This document shows, piece by piece, positions 1-12,700 of a stretch of 64,000 nt of DNA. Made by a program: the position numbers and the translations under genes. The stretch's first letter is position 1, and each line of letters starts with the position of its first letter. The stretch is from Acorus gramineus (Eukaryota > Streptophyta > Magnoliopsida > Acorales > Acoraceae), in NCBI GenBank assembly GCA_030737835.1, contig CM060855.1, positions 3,838,478 through 3,902,477 of the forward strand, written 5' to 3'. The notes under the pieces are model-generated. The model was not told where the DNA came from. It did not search any database and saw nothing but the letters and a program-made list of their open reading frames with translations.

Positions 1-2
1 TC

Positions 3-530
3 CTCCTCGCCGCTGGCATCACCACCTTCATCGTCTGGCTCGTCATCCGCCCCCGCCTCCCGGAGTTCTCCGTCTCCTCCGCCTCCGTCTCCGGCCTCTC
101 CACGGACGCCCAGTCTTTGACCGCCTCGTTCGACGTCGCCTTCTCCGTCCGGAACCCTAGCAAGAAAGCCGGGATCGGATACGACGGCGTGGAGGCGGCT
201 GTCTTTTACGGGGGCGATTCGGTGGTGAAGACGACGCTCCCCCCTCTCTATCAGGGGAGCGGGAACACCACCATCGTCCGCGCAAGGTTGGTCGCGGCGG
301 GGACGTACGTGCCTCCCGGGATGGTGAAGGGGATCGCTGACGATCGGGCCGCGAAGGGGACGGTTTCGTTCGGGTTCGCGATCCGGGCCGCGGCATACTT
401 CAGGAGTGGCGCGTGGAGGCCCAGGCAGCACCTTCTGACGGTGTACTGCGACGGTGTTCCGTTCAGGTTCGCAAATTCGACGGCCGGGGTGTTTTCGGGG
501 CCACAGAAGCAGTGCAAGGTTGATTTGTGA
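3..530 (+). CDS. NDR1/HIN1-like (NHL) LEA-2 protein, 5' end cut by window
   Basis: The reading frame is open from base 3 to the TGA at 528-530, so the start lies before the window. The visible part begins inside a hydrophobic stretch (ITTFIVWLVI) followed by RPRLPEF. This is the membrane anchor and juxtamembrane motif of plant NHL proteins. A single LEA-2 beta-sandwich domain follows, with the family landmarks SVRNPSKKAGIGYD, PPLYQG and a C-terminal CKVDL. NHL proteins are small, usually intronless plasma-membrane proteins related to NDR1 and tobacco HIN1, tied to pathogen response and senescence. The specific role of this member is unknown. Coding GC is far above the flanking DNA. The closest relative in the window is the decayed copy at 28580-29317, which shares most of the domain. 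Family assignment is firm; the N-terminus and exact orthology cannot be seen. Confidence 0.88.
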   Translation, partial: LLAAGITTFIVWLVIRPRLPEFSVSSASVSGLSTDAQSLTASFDVAFSVRNPSKKAGIGYDGVEAAVFYGGDSVVKTTLPPLYQGSGNTTIVRARLVAAGTYVPPGMVKGIADDRAAKGTVSFGFAIRAAAYFRSGAWRPRQHLLTVYCDGVPFRFANSTAGVFSGPQKQCKVDL

Positions 531-1300
531 GTGTTATGTTTTAAAAACTTGGAATTTCTGTATTTTAACATATAGAGGTCTTGACATATGTGACATTGAA
601 TCTGGTTTTTGGTTTTGTATTGTGTCTTTGCAGCGTGTGATGTGGCATTGATGATTTGTGGAATAATTTGAGGTTGCATAACAGAACAGAACAAGCTAAT
701 TTTATGTTTGGGTGTTGATGGATCCGGCCAGTTACTGATTAAACTGTTTGTATGAAAGCTCGGCCGTCAATAGTATGTGTGTATGAACAGTTTAATGAGT
801 ATATGGTTGGACTTGTGGGTGGCTTCTTTCGTGCAATTTGATAGCATTGTTAATTGTACTTTAATTTGAATAACCTGTTTAATTATGGATTGTTAATGTT
901 AGTATGCTTCCTAGATAGTTTATTTGATATATGAAGTGTGTTTATTGTTGTGTTTGTTGTTTCTTTATCCCCTGTTGATCGGTTCAGGAAGAAAAAGTTC
1001 TGACCTGTTTAAGTGTGCTTGTCATGAAGTTTAAGTTTATCTTCTCTGTTAACAGCCTTGCTGCATTTTCTATCATAAAAGATGATGTTTTGTTGATCCT
1101 CATTTGATGGGACTGTTTCAAAAGCAGGGGCCAGGGGAGTTTATGTATTGTTTGTTATGATACATGAATGAGGCACTCCATTTTTTGTTACGGTAACAAC
1201 AGGGACAATGTCATTGTATTCAGATTCATATGTGTGTCAACATAGTTGGAATTAAATAAATTTCTCCAAAAGTTCTGTGGCAATTGGTAAAGTAGAGAAT
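531..1300. other. 3' flank of the first NHL gene; no gene seen
   Basis: AT-rich sequence with stop codons in all frames. It probably contains the 3' untranslated region of the NHL gene. The first bases after its stop are similar to those after the NHL copy at 28.6 kb. Nothing else recognised. Confidence 0.5.
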
Positions 1301-1305
1301 ACGAT

Positions 1306-1531
1306 CTCTTTTTTATTGATTTTTCTTTGATGAAATGGTAGGCGTCAGTTTTTATATTAAGTTACAAGAGAAGCCCAAAAGGGATAAACATAACATGTGA
1401 CAAAAAAAACAATACCAAGAGTAGCTGGACAATCCCACAATAGAGGAGGTTTCTACTGAGGAACTGCCAGCCAACATCAAACACTATAGTTACTCCACAA
1501 TAACAAGATTTCACTCCAAGAAATTAACCTC
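1306..1531 (-). mobile_element. Possible second LINE/SINE 3' end
   Basis: A T-rich start (TTTTTTATTG...) is followed by ATGGTAGGCG and an AGCCCAAA block. The same order (T-run, ATGGTAGGCG, AAAAGCCC) occurs in the retroposed fragment at 40486-40545, and a similar T-run plus AAAAGCCCAAA begins the LINE at 1546. This suggests a related retroposon tail on the minus strand. No target duplication found. Confidence 0.35.
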
Positions 1532-1545
1532 AATTTCATGAATTG
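1532..1545. repeat. LINE target-site duplication, left copy
   Basis: 14-base AATTTCATGAATTG, identical to 2677-2690, next to the poly-T (poly-A tail) end of the LINE fragment. Confidence 0.85.
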
Positions 1546-2676
1546 CTTTTTCTTTTTTTTTGGTTTGAAATGAATGATAGGGACAAAAGCCCAAATTTAG
1601 GAAGTACAGGGCAAAATAGAAGAAAATGAATAAAGAAATTCCAATAGAAGAGAAATCTACCAAGGAGCCTCCCACTTGTACCCAACTATCCTGAATCAAT
1701 AGACGACTTCCCTGCATAGTAATAGACGTTGCATCCGCACAAAATCTCCCCCGGTCGATGTACCTAATAGTCAGCGTATAGTGAGCGTATAGTGTTTCTC
1801 CTTGAAAAAAATGTTGTTCTGTGTACACCAAATAGCCCAGACTGTTTTGGCACATAAATTTGGGAGACCTTTGCCCTCACACTTCTATCCCCTGCACTCC
1901 TTAGAGACCTCCCAGACTCCCACAACTCATCCAAGAATACAAAATTTGTATCCCACCCGGTGGCTAAGTGTAGCCAATACCAGACCCTCCGCACCAACGG
2001 GCAGTTCACGAACAAATGAATTTCGGACTCATCCTCTTCGTAGCACAGGACACACCTTCTGCTTATCGTTGGGGACCAGCGCGCGATACGAGCGCGCATG
2101 AGGGCTTTATTCGGGAACACAATCCACATGAATGCCTTCACCTTTAATGGGATATGGCAACCACAAATCTTCTTATGCTTTCTAGTAGTCACCTCAGTAA
2201 TTGGGGACTCCCTTCTCAGCCATTTATAACAACTCCGAACAGAGAAGCCCGCCGATGGCTTCGGCATCTAAATGACCTCATCCCTCCTCGATGACACCAA
2301 TGGGCATTCCTAAAGAATCTCCAACAACTCAATGTAGCTGCCAATCTCATTGTCGTTCAGATTCCGCCGAACGCGCACCTACCAGAAACCAGTTTCCCCA
2401 CGAGATGACTAAAACTGGTGAGCTGTGCCATTGCGAACTAATGCTATTTGAAAAATCCGAGGGAATCTAACCGAGAATGGAGACTTCCCAATCCAGATAT
2501 CATGCGAGAAGCTAATCAGTGTGCTTGAGCCCAACTGCCAATGAATTGCCCCAGAGTAAGGCCCGATGCCCGATAGGATCGCTTTCCAAATGCCGGACAT
2601 AGCTCCAGTAGGGCAAGGGAACCTGCTCGACAAAGACCCTTCGGCCCCATATCTGCTCGAGAAGGAACCGCCAATG
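1546..2676 (-). mobile_element. 5'-truncated LINE (L1-type) fragment with target-site duplication
   Basis: Two interrupted minus-strand frames encode the C-terminal end of a plant LINE reverse-transcriptase polyprotein. The segment at 2699-2409 has the GAIHWQLGSSTLISFSHDIW type of sequence that precedes the zinc-binding region. The frame at 2267-1764 has the RT zinc-binding domain, with CVLC, then IHLFVNC, after KVKAFMWIVFPNKALMRARI. The frame breaks near 1830, so it is dead. The left end is a T-rich run (1546-1561), the poly-A tail of a minus-strand insertion. The element is flanked by the same 14-base direct repeat (AATTTCATGAATTG) at 1532-1545 and 2677-2690. That is the signature of target-primed insertion. 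Confidence 0.85.
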
Positions 2677-2690
2677 AATTTCATGAATTG
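2677..2690. repeat. LINE target-site duplication, right copy
   Basis: 14-base AATTTCATGAATTG, identical to 1532-1545, at the truncated 5' end of the LINE fragment. Confidence 0.85.
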
Positions 2691-2699
2691 TTGGAACAT

Positions 2700-4000
2700 G
2701 TTAATTGAACTGGTTCACTGAAAATGTGATCTGTTCATGAAACATTTGACACATCTGTTCCCTGTTGCTTGCATGATGACTTCCTCCTTGTCGGTGTTAG
2801 CTACGTACCTTTGTTTAACTCTGACACATCTATGCCACACATTGCAAACAATTTGTTTTTCTCTCAAAATAAATACTGCAAAGATATTAAACATTTGTGA
2901 ATAGGGTTCCTTTTTGTTTTGAGGGGCGAGTTTTTTTAGGAGGTTTGGAGTTTGGATGGATTGTAGGCTCTATAGTTGGAAAGGTCTGGTATAGAACTGA
3001 GAATAATGGGGTGAATGTGATGTGAGAGATAGGTATGGTTTTAATTAGTAATATGTGTCAGTCACTCCATAAAATTATCTGTGGGGGGTTTCTTCTGAAG
3101 CTTGTTGCAAGTCATCTAACTTCCTTTTACTGCCTTTTTCTACGTATTTTCCTTTTGGGCACCTATCTTTCTATCTTGATATGAAGGTGTGATGCCTACC
3201 ATTTTCATAAAAAAGAAAAAAAGATGTGATTTTTGTTGTGTGAAGTTGAAGAACTCTATTATGAGAGTTCTTCACGCAATTTGTGATGAATCATCTCAAA
3301 AGGCAAAGAGATTTACTAGTTCATGGGTGGTCTCATGAAAAAAAAAATTTCCAATGCGTGAAGAAGTGCATTCCTGCGAAAAGTGCTGTAAGTTGCTTTC
3401 CATTTGTCATTTTAGTTTCACTGCTGGTTTTGGGTTTGTAACTTGGTGTGAATCCCTTTTTGAAAACCTTTTTTTTTTAATTTTTTTTTTTTTTTGGGGG
3501 GGGGGGGGGTGTCATCTATGTATGGCTTAGGTCAGGTGGAACTTCTGAAATAGAGCAAAATGTTTTTTGGATATTTGAGTCTAGAATATTATGTGTGTCA
3601 ATAATTCTAACAAAATTTTAATTTCTTGCAATTATTAAGCATTACTGAAGATCTTTTCTGTTGAAGAGCTTTGGCATTGCATTTTGCACCAACTCAGTTC
3701 TATACTATATGATTTTTAATAGTGGGACACCATTTTCATCTTCTTCATTCTATGTTTTGGTTTGAATTTGGATTGTTTAAGACATAGAAATGCACATTTG
3801 TTGCTAGAATGCATTCCGTTTTGCTCATTAGAGTAGATTTTTGCATATTTATGTGCCACCTGTTCTTATATAACCTCCCAAAACAATGTCTAACAGCCAC
3901 CTATTCTGGAGATTTCTTTTTTCTCCAAGTCTACTTTTTAGGATGTCTGGTGCTATTTCCATGACTTCTGCCTCATTAATTTCCTTTTCAAATTAGCAAA
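2700..4000. other. Spacer; homopolymer tract, no gene seen
   Basis: AT-rich non-coding DNA. A long T run followed by a run of about a dozen Gs lies at about 3466-3510. No coding frame, RNA gene or terminal inverted repeat recognised. Confidence 0.5.
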
Positions 4001-4007
4001 ACTCCGC

Positions 4008-4177
4008 ATGGATGTGGACTCACCTGGTCAGTTTGGCCTCCTGGAAACTAGCAGATCCTTCTAGATACACATATTGCATAGTTTACGCAGCACATGGATG
4101 TGGACTCACCTGTCAATTTGGCCTCCTGGAAACTGGCAGATCCTTCTATATAATCATATTGCATAGTTTATGCAGCA
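4008..4177. repeat. 86-bp tandem duplication
   Basis: ATGGATGTGGACTCACCTG starts at 4008 and again at 4094. Both copies run on through TTTGGCCTCCTGGAAACT and TTGCATAGTTTA with a few mismatches. Two units of about 86 bp, no gene. Confidence 0.8.
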
Positions 4178-4239
4178 TTTTAAATTACCTAAACTCTGCT
4201 GCTGCAGTTGGTATCTATGGCCACTCTGTTCCCTAGCCT

Positions 4240-4860
4240 GTTTGTCTTTGATGATTTTCATCACTGGCACAGTGAGCTGCTATGCTGGTCCTGGATGCGG
4301 TCCTCTGGCGAAGTTCTACATCTTCTTCTGAATAAATCTTAGTTACTGGGAACTGTCCAAACCAATTGATAGACTGAATGTTATATTTTTGACATCTTGT
4401 ATGAGCATTCCACTGTTTAGGCATATTGTTATATTCTGTTTCGGAAGTCCTAGTTTTGTGCCCCTTGCATAATCATATCCCTGGGAAGGTTGTAGATCTT
4501 CTTCTGAACAAATCCTTTTAACACTGAACTGTCCAAACCAATTGTTATATTGAAGGTTATAGATCTGACATCTTATACAGGCATCCGCTTATAAAGCAGG
4601 ATTTTAGGACCTTTCTTCTGAGGCATATCGTTGTTTTCTCACTTTCATGTTTCAGAAGCCTTAATTGTGTGCACCTTAATCATATTTCTGGAATATATCT
4701 AACGTGATAGAGACCCAATGATATTGATTGCCGCTTATAAAGCAGGATTTTATGACCTATCTCTTTAGGCATATTGTTGTTTCTGTTTCAGGAGTCTTAT
4801 TTGTCTGCGCCTCCATACCCCCGGAATTAATTTAACAGGTTTGAGACAGACCCAATGAAA
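4240..4860. repeat. Array of diverged local duplications
   Basis: Blocks such as CATCTTCTTCTGAA, AACTGTCCAAACCAATTG and GCTTATAAAGCAGGATTTTA recur two or three times between 4300 and 4770, with ACCCAATGA(A/T)ATTGATTG at about 4710 and 4850. The segment is a diverged tandem array continuous with the 86-bp duplication on its left. Confidence 0.6.
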
Positions 4861-6247
4861 TTGATTGGTTTTCTATATATAGTAATAAACTACTACTCTC
4901 TCCACGTATTTCTATTTTCTAATTTCCTGTTTGCACACACAATTGCGCGCGCACACACACACACACACAAAGTTCTAGCACACGAATATATTAAAAACCA
5001 AAGCGCATCCACGTGTCTGATTCATCTGGGCGAACTATGAACTGTGTAGATTACGTATAGAGACCTTAAAGCATGTGTTCTTACAATTTAAGGTTAAGCT
5101 TTGCGTGGAGGAAGAGGCTCGAATTTTTGTCACTCCTAGAAATATGGGATGGACTCAGGCAATTTTAGAAGAGACAGAAACTTCAAAGTGAATTCTGACA
5201 GATAATTGTCTATTCCGCTTATAAGGAATTCTAAAAAAAATTTCATTGAAAAAAGTGTTATTTACATAAATTTGGGAGAATCATTGTATGAGCGCCTTGA
5301 TGTGCCTGTCTAAGTTTTAAGGGTCACAAAAATGTTACACATGATGAGCTCCCCTTAAAGCCATCCTTGGGACAGGAGCAAATTCATCTTAGGGGTGTCA
5401 ATGTGAGTTTTTTTATTTTTATAGGTGGGTGTCAATGAGAGTTAATGATGGGATGATGGGGTTTGTGTGTTGTTGTGGTGGTGGTGAAGAAGGGAGATCA
5501 TATGTTTTTTTTTATTACATCATTTTCTGTTGTTCAAAGGAGAGGCCTAAGCTCCTTCATCTTTGGAGGTCAGGTTGTTAGTCCCCCTCCTCGTTGGAGC
5601 TTTCATGTGGTGAACTCTTATTTTTCTTAACTTAAAAGTGTAGTTGTCAGGGGAGGAAGCTGAGACAACTATGAACTATGATTCACATAAATGCAACCAA
5701 GATGATAACCTAGCATGGGTTTGTTGATATTTTAATTTGGGAAATGGAAGGAATGATGCCCTTTACTTTTTGGATCCAACATTGACGTATGTTTTTGTGT
5801 CCTCATTACTAGGATAAGGATAGGAGTTTGGGCTTTGAGGTTGCCTAATGATATTTTTGCCAGAATTATTTTGTAAAGTTGGTTACATCTTACTAGGCTT
5901 TGAGTAGTTGATGCATTGCTCATTTAAATGAGCATTTAATTTGGGTAATTCCTGAGAGTAATCAGTGGTAAGGACGAGATGTGAATATTTGTGTTGTTGA
6001 TTTTTACAGTCATCATAGCCGCGGTGGTTCATTGGCCCTTGCCCTTAATTGATTACCCTTGTTTGCTCAATCTTAAGGAAGATGGAAGGAAGAAATTAAT
6101 TGGGGTAAAATCATGAAGCCAAGAAATAACATTGTTTAGGACAGTATCTTGGTTAGTCTTCCACGAGCCTCCACAACCTGTGTTTATTTATTCATTTATT
6201 TTGGTGCACATGCGTGTTTATAGGATTATTGGATAGTGGAGTAAACT
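4861..6247. other. Spacer; CA microsatellite, no gene seen
   Basis: Contains a short CA microsatellite near 4949-4968. Otherwise AT-rich DNA with no recognisable coding frame or element boundaries. Confidence 0.5.
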
Positions 6248-6250
6248 TTA

Positions 6251-6704
6251 GCCTCCATTTGGATAGCGACATAAGTCATTCTGAGATATATAACTATTCC
6301 AATATATGTAAAGAATAAGTTATTTTTTGTTTGATTGTGTTTTAGTTATTTTCATTGGAAAATGTAATAATAAATTTTTATTGTTTGGTTGATAAGTGAA
6401 TGAAAAGTGAAGAAGATGTAAATAAAAATTTGAAAAAGTGAAAATTGATTTGACATGTGGGTCTTTTAATTTAATAGAGGTGATGATATGTGATTTGACA
6501 TATGGGTCCTTTTTATATCGATAAGAAGAATTGATGAGGTGGAATAGCATAATTCCAAAGGGAACCTGGAATACCAATACCAACCTATTCTCATATATTT
6601 TGGTATAGCTATACCCCCTTATTCTTTGCAAACAAATAGCTTTTTCGTCTTATACTTCTCTATTCATCTCTATTCCTCACCTATTCTCACTTTCAAACAG
6701 AGGC
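6251..6704. mobile_element. Harbinger/Tourist-like MITE with TTA target duplication
   Basis: The element begins GCCTCCATTTGGA and ends TCAAACAGAGGC, imperfect terminal inverted repeats. It is flanked directly by TTA at 6248-6250 and 6705-6707. A 3-bp TTA target duplication is the hallmark of PIF/Harbinger elements. Internal sequence (ATTCTCATTGGAAAA-type block, TTGTTTGGTT, GATTTGACATGTG) is shared with 48330-48788 and partly with 12851-13395. About 454 bp and non-coding, so non-autonomous. Confidence 0.78.
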
Positions 6705-6707
6705 TTA

Positions 6708-9700
6708 GAACTGGTTTCCAACTCTCAAGAAAATTGTCAACAGATTGGGAGAATCTTATGAACTTTGGCCAATTGATTGGAAGTGACTAGGAATCTGATG
6801 ATATCGGATAACTTTGAGTTAACCCGAAGGATCAGGCATTGAGATCTTTTAGACAACTCACTGAAAGATAGGATTTTTTTTTTAATCAGATCATTTACCT
6901 GAACTTAAAAAAAAGCTATCTCGTAGCCAATGCCATTTGTGGTGAACCACAAAGTAGATTAACACTTTTAAAATCAAGTTTGATCAGTTTCCATGTTCAT
7001 CTAGCCAACTGAAGTGGTTTAAGCTGTTCAATATTATCCTGGTGCGACTGCATATTATAATTTTTTTCAAAAGGTTTATTTTAAATAATAATTGCTTCCA
7101 CACCTGACAAGCTTCCCTTCAGAGTATAAAATTTATCTGAACACGGGTTATTATGGTTCCATGGTAAATCATGGACTCCTTGCATTTCACTTTCTCCCAT
7201 GCTTCTACCAAATTATTAAGTGATTCCACCACAGTATTATCTTCCTGATCGCTGCTTTCCTTGTCAGACTTTTTATTTGAAAATTTTATATGCTTCTGTT
7301 GGTGAGAATCAGTGGTAAAAGCAGGTGAGATCTGACTAAAGCCTTGCCTCTTGTCTATATTTTTTTTGTGGAACTCACTACCCAGCCAAGCTCAAAGCAA
7401 AATTTGGAGCTTTTGCAGGATTAAAAAATATTAATAAACCATGTCCTGAATTCCGAGTCCTGAAAATTTACCCTTGACATGTTTTAAATAGGCAAATATT
7501 CAATGAATCTGGGGATTTTGGTCCAACTGGAGTGAGGGATCTGAGAGTACTTCATTCGAATGTTCTCCAGTTTCCATACAAGAATAATTGCATAATGGTG
7601 TTTGTTGGTCCTAAAAGTAAAGGTGTGGCTGATGAATAATGAGAGGGCTTCAACTGGTGATGTGACTGCATATTTGTTCATTCACTCATCTATTTTTCTG
7701 GTTGATGAAGCTTACATGTCTCCACCACTTGACATCTGTTATGATTTTTTAGGTTAGTGAGTTTAGTGGGTGTCTTTTTCCAAACATATCATCACATCAT
7801 TACAAGAGTTCTTTTGTTTGGGGATTAAAAAAAAAATGTAGATAAGACTAATGTGGGATCCAGTTGCACTTGATGAAAACCTGAGCATTCTCCATAGTTG
7901 CCATTCACTGTAAGTGGGGTTTATTAATGTCAGGCAAGTTGGTCATACAAATGAGCCAAGTATGACGTGATGAACTACTTGACTTTGGTTACAGCAAAAA
8001 CCTCTGAAATTCAGCTTGGTGACTGTTTATCTCTCTATAACACGTATTTTAATTTTTAGCGTGCTCTTTACTAATCATAGGACATATTATGTTTAGCAAT
8101 GGTCGAAGGAGGGCATGATTTAGGAGTCATTGCACATACAGTATGATGGATGATGACATTTTCCATTGTATTCATATACTCATAAAATACACCTGATTAC
8201 CAAGATGACAATTTTGAAGGATCATTGTCGTGACATGTAAATCATCTACACGAAGCATATTTTTCTAGGATGGAACTTTGAGGCATCATTATACATGCAT
8301 TTTTTAGAGTTTTTTTTTTTTTTAACTGTCTATTGTTTGGCTTATCTAGATTATTTGTGCGTATCCAATTTATTGAAAAAATGGTGCCTAGTGATTGTCT
8401 TTGTCGTTTATTGAGGAATTATTGGCTGTAGTTTTAATTTTTTCCCCTGATTCAGATAATGCTGTCCACATGATATCATTGGTAGGAGGCCTTTTAGCTA
8501 ATCTATTTGAATGCTTGTTATGTGACATAATGCTTTGTCTTACCTTTCGTTTATTTAAGAAAATTGCTTTGTCTTAAGTTGCATTCCTTATCTTCAGTTG
8601 TTAACTGCTGCTCCTTTATGTCTTTTGTTTGTTTTTATATCTTTGTTTTTATGATCCTTACCATTATATATTATGAATACATAGTTTACCCAGTTCATTA
8701 GTGTAATTTTTGTTATCCCTAGTAATATTGGTGAATTTTGCAATTGTGATTTCTTTAGATGTTATACCTGTATTTTTATATCTACATGTATGTTTTAAGA
8801 GACTTTAATAAAATGAAAAGGTTCATATAAGGCACACCTATGTGTATCAGGTAGGGAAAGGAATAAGCTTTTCTTTTTTGATATATTCTTGGTCCTCCTC
8901 TCACTTATTTATCCATACATCTACACCCTCTCTCTCAAGCAAAAGAATTGCTCAGTTAAGTGAGTTCTAAATCCAAATTTCTATCCACTGATGTCTCAAG
9001 CCCCCTGCATAGAAAATCTTAGGTCAATGAGCTTCTGTTTGCCCTAGGTCCAAAAAAGAGTTGTATCCTCACTTATTCCTCTTTATTCCATGTCTCAAGT
9101 CTTTTATTCATCTTTTTCATGGGACCTTTTTTTTCTAATAGAATCTCCCACTCACGAAGTGATCTTTTCTTTGCTATTGTTCTTCCCAACTTTTGATGTT
9201 AGGCTTATTTTCATATGTGCTTAATTTTTTTAATGGATCTGGAATCGTAGGGAAAGAAAAAAGGATCTTTGTTGGGACTTTATGTGGACAACATTGTTAT
9301 AAGAGTTAGCTTAAATGTCAATTTAAAATAAAGGGTTGCCCTTTTTGTGTCCTTGTTATGATTTAATTGAGAACCTTCTCTGAACCAAGAAATAAAAAAA
9401 GAAGATATTCTTGACTTGGGTCCCTTGCTAAGTAGCTAACAAAACTTTTATCATCAACTTTAAAAAAAGGATCAAATGAAATATACCCTGCACTTGGGAC
9501 AGAGGAAAGGTGGGATAGTCTAAGTACTATTATTGTTGATTGTTGAATAATAGGTGTAACACCATGTGATGCCATTGTTTCATCTGTTATGATTGTTGAG
9601 TTGCTGTATTTTGAATGGTGTTGCTTATACATTGATTTATTTATTCAGGCTAATGTTTTCATTTTCTTTTTTTTTTTAAATACCAACATGAGCATTAAAA

Positions 9701-12700
9701 TCACTAATTGGTAGGCTTGGTCAGATTTTAGGCTTCTTTCTACTCTTTATCTAGGGTTCACACATTAAAAAAAGTACTTGTGTTGGAGGACAACCATTTG
9801 TCAAAATAAAGTTTGTGGTTTGCTAATGATCAGTGGAATCTTGGGAGTTTAAAAGGATTGATGCTTGAAACTATTGGCACCTTAGTTTAACTATGATGGA
9901 TTGACCTGTTACATATAATAATTCATCCATAGACACACCCACCCAAAAAAGAAAAACAAAAGTTAGGTTGATAATAAATTTAAAATTTTCAAGTAGCTCA
10001 CCTACTAGATCCACCCAATCTGTTAGTACTTGGGGTACATGAGTTGATTCATTATCACTTGGTATTATATCTCCTGAGGTTTTGTCACTCTCTAACATAA
10101 GACTGACTTTTGGAGAATTTTTTTATTATCATAATCTCATGTTCCTAAATGATATATATGAGATTATCACAAATTATCTCCTCCCAAAGACTACCTACAC
10201 CTGATGGAATCCAGCCTTTATTAAATCGCAATTATATATCTTTAATCCATCACTGATGTAACACTTAATTGTAAAGGAATTTAAATAATACATGTAGCTG
10301 ATGGAACCACTGAGATGCTATGGTATGCTATTTTAGAGGTTAGTCTTTCATTTCATCAATGGGTATCCTAATCTGATTAATTAAAATGAAGAAAAAAAAA
10401 GGTGGGCTTGATTAAAAAAAAAAAAGAGGCAAAAGAAGTGGTGAAGAGAGGTTGATGGACAGGGACAGGGACAGGGTTAGGTGGTGTATCACACTAATGA
10501 GGGGATGAGAGAAAGTGATTGAGCTTTTCCATTAATCCCACATAAACAAAGAATTGGCCTGGGATTTCATTTTCAAGTCAAAAAGTGGAGGGTTTGTGGG
10601 CATCCCTTGCACCACACACATCCCTTCAATCCTCAAAAATCTTTTAAAAAAAGGTCACATAATGGTTTGTTTTGGAGGATGTGTGGATGGATGTTTTTCA
10701 ATCAATGTATTGGAGGAACATTTTGGAAATACATATATGGGTTGGAAGGGGAAGAAAATTGTGGTGCACAAATCCCAAACACCAATGATTTATGTAGTGG
10801 TAATCATTTTAAAAAATTATAAATTTTTATTCATCTTTTATCTACAATTTATTTTCATTTTATTCAATCCAAACCAAGCAACAAAAATATATTTTTACGT
10901 TTTTCAATAAAAATAACAAAAAAACAATACAAAAAATCACTTATCATACTATCCACAACGATATAGTTCCGAGATAATCTGGTAAGTGTGATCGTAATAA
11001 ATATGAATATAAAGACAATTTTTAGGAATGGGAGATTTTGGGAATAGGAACATGATATATCAACTCTTGTGCATCCCAATTACAGTTCACACTGGTTTTC
11101 TTTTATAAATCCTACACTCTCTCATTGAAATACATGTTTTTATATGTAATGTAGTACATATTGAAATACATTAGCACATTTTTTTTTGTTTAATGATAAT
11201 TGTTTTTACATCATACACTATAATATAACCCAATACACTATGATAATGCAGTATATACTACGCTATCATAGTGTATGAGGTTACAAAATGAACTGAGACT
11301 ACATTTGGTTGCACGATTACAAAATTAATTTTAAAAAAAATTAAATTTAAAACTGATTTTATAGGAAGCTGTTTCTCGACAGCTATTTAGAAATATGTTT
11401 GAAAAAACAGCTCTCTGTGTATTCAAAACTTGCTCAAACATGATTCCAAACTGGGCATGAGCAAGTGATTTGTGGAGGATAATTTTAATGGGGTTTACGT
11501 TGACCCGCGAGAGAGTATAAGCGTGAAGAAGTGTATAACACGGAAGCTGAAACTGAAAGTCGGTTGGCTTCGGATATCCCGCTGTCGGGATATGTCGGTT
11601 TTGGTACGGGGTAGAATAGGAATAAAATATATTCGAATATGAATAGCTATTTTTTTTTTTAATAATTTTTAAATATATCTATTTCAATCGTAATATCAAA
11701 ACAGATCGTATCTGAATTTAAGTACAACAGGTGAGAGAGCTAATAAAAAGTATCATACTCCATGATATGCATGGCATTCTCATCCACCTGAATGTGAATA
11801 AGTGTTATGACTGATAAAGATATGAATAGAGTCATTTGACTCTCTGAATTTTTTTTTTTATATTTATTTCAGAATAAGTATTTCATTGTTGTTGTTTTTT
11901 TTTTTGTGGATTTATTTATTAATAAAGTGGGGGCTTGATCTAGATTGGGGGAATTGATCATAAATTTAATTTGTTAGTTCTCATCTGATTGGATATGGAT
12001 TGAATCTGGATTTTTGATACAATTGGGATTCTATTAATCGATCCTTTTCAATTTCTCATCTACATAGGTTGTTGATAATTTAGCCTTAATTTGAGGTGTG
12101 GAGATAGGATAGCAAAAAAAAAAAAAAAGAGGGATGTTTATCATGTGGATAGAGATCCATAGCTATGTTTTGAGTAAACTAACATAAATCTTGATAGTAA
12201 AAGGGTTGGAATAATCTATTCATGCTTTATACTTGAAAGAAGAAAAATGTTACACCTTCTTTACAAATCAGTCGTGTCTACATCTTCATTTAGGATATCA
12301 TTTCACGATTAAAGTAATTTGAAACTATATATAGCATATGTTTTTTTTAAAAAAAGATGTTTTTTGTGTAATGTGGTGTTAAAATTGGAGTAATGCATGG
12401 ATGTCACATTAACACCACATAAATACAACTGAGTACATATTATGTAATATTTCATGAAATGAAATATAGAGAGTATCAGTTGGAATGGTACATATATATA
12501 TATATATATATTTCCATGAAGAAAACGTGAGAAAGAAATTTTGGTGTGAGACACTTCTGTGGTCTTTTTTTCCCACTTAGAATTGACTTGTGGAGACCTA
12601 AAAACTGGCCATATATATTGAAAAGTATGAGATGGAATGAGGGCCACACCTTGAATTCAGCAGCCACAACAGTGATGTTGTTCAGGAAATTATTAGGGTG

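Noticed and set aside
8395-8577. 60-residue hydrophobic frame
   Set aside because: AT-rich, isolated, no domain, no splice context. Typical chance frame in plant intergenic DNA.
10554-10910. 118-residue plus-strand frame
   Set aside because: No recognisable domain. Its 3' part overlaps sequence resembling the Harbinger-like MITE interior (TTCATCTTTTATCTACAATTT).
11573-11592. Hairpin ATATCCCG/CGGGATAT as a terminator or regulatory hairpin
   Set aside because: Eight-base stem in plant intergenic DNA with no adjacent gene. Bacterial-style terminators do not apply.
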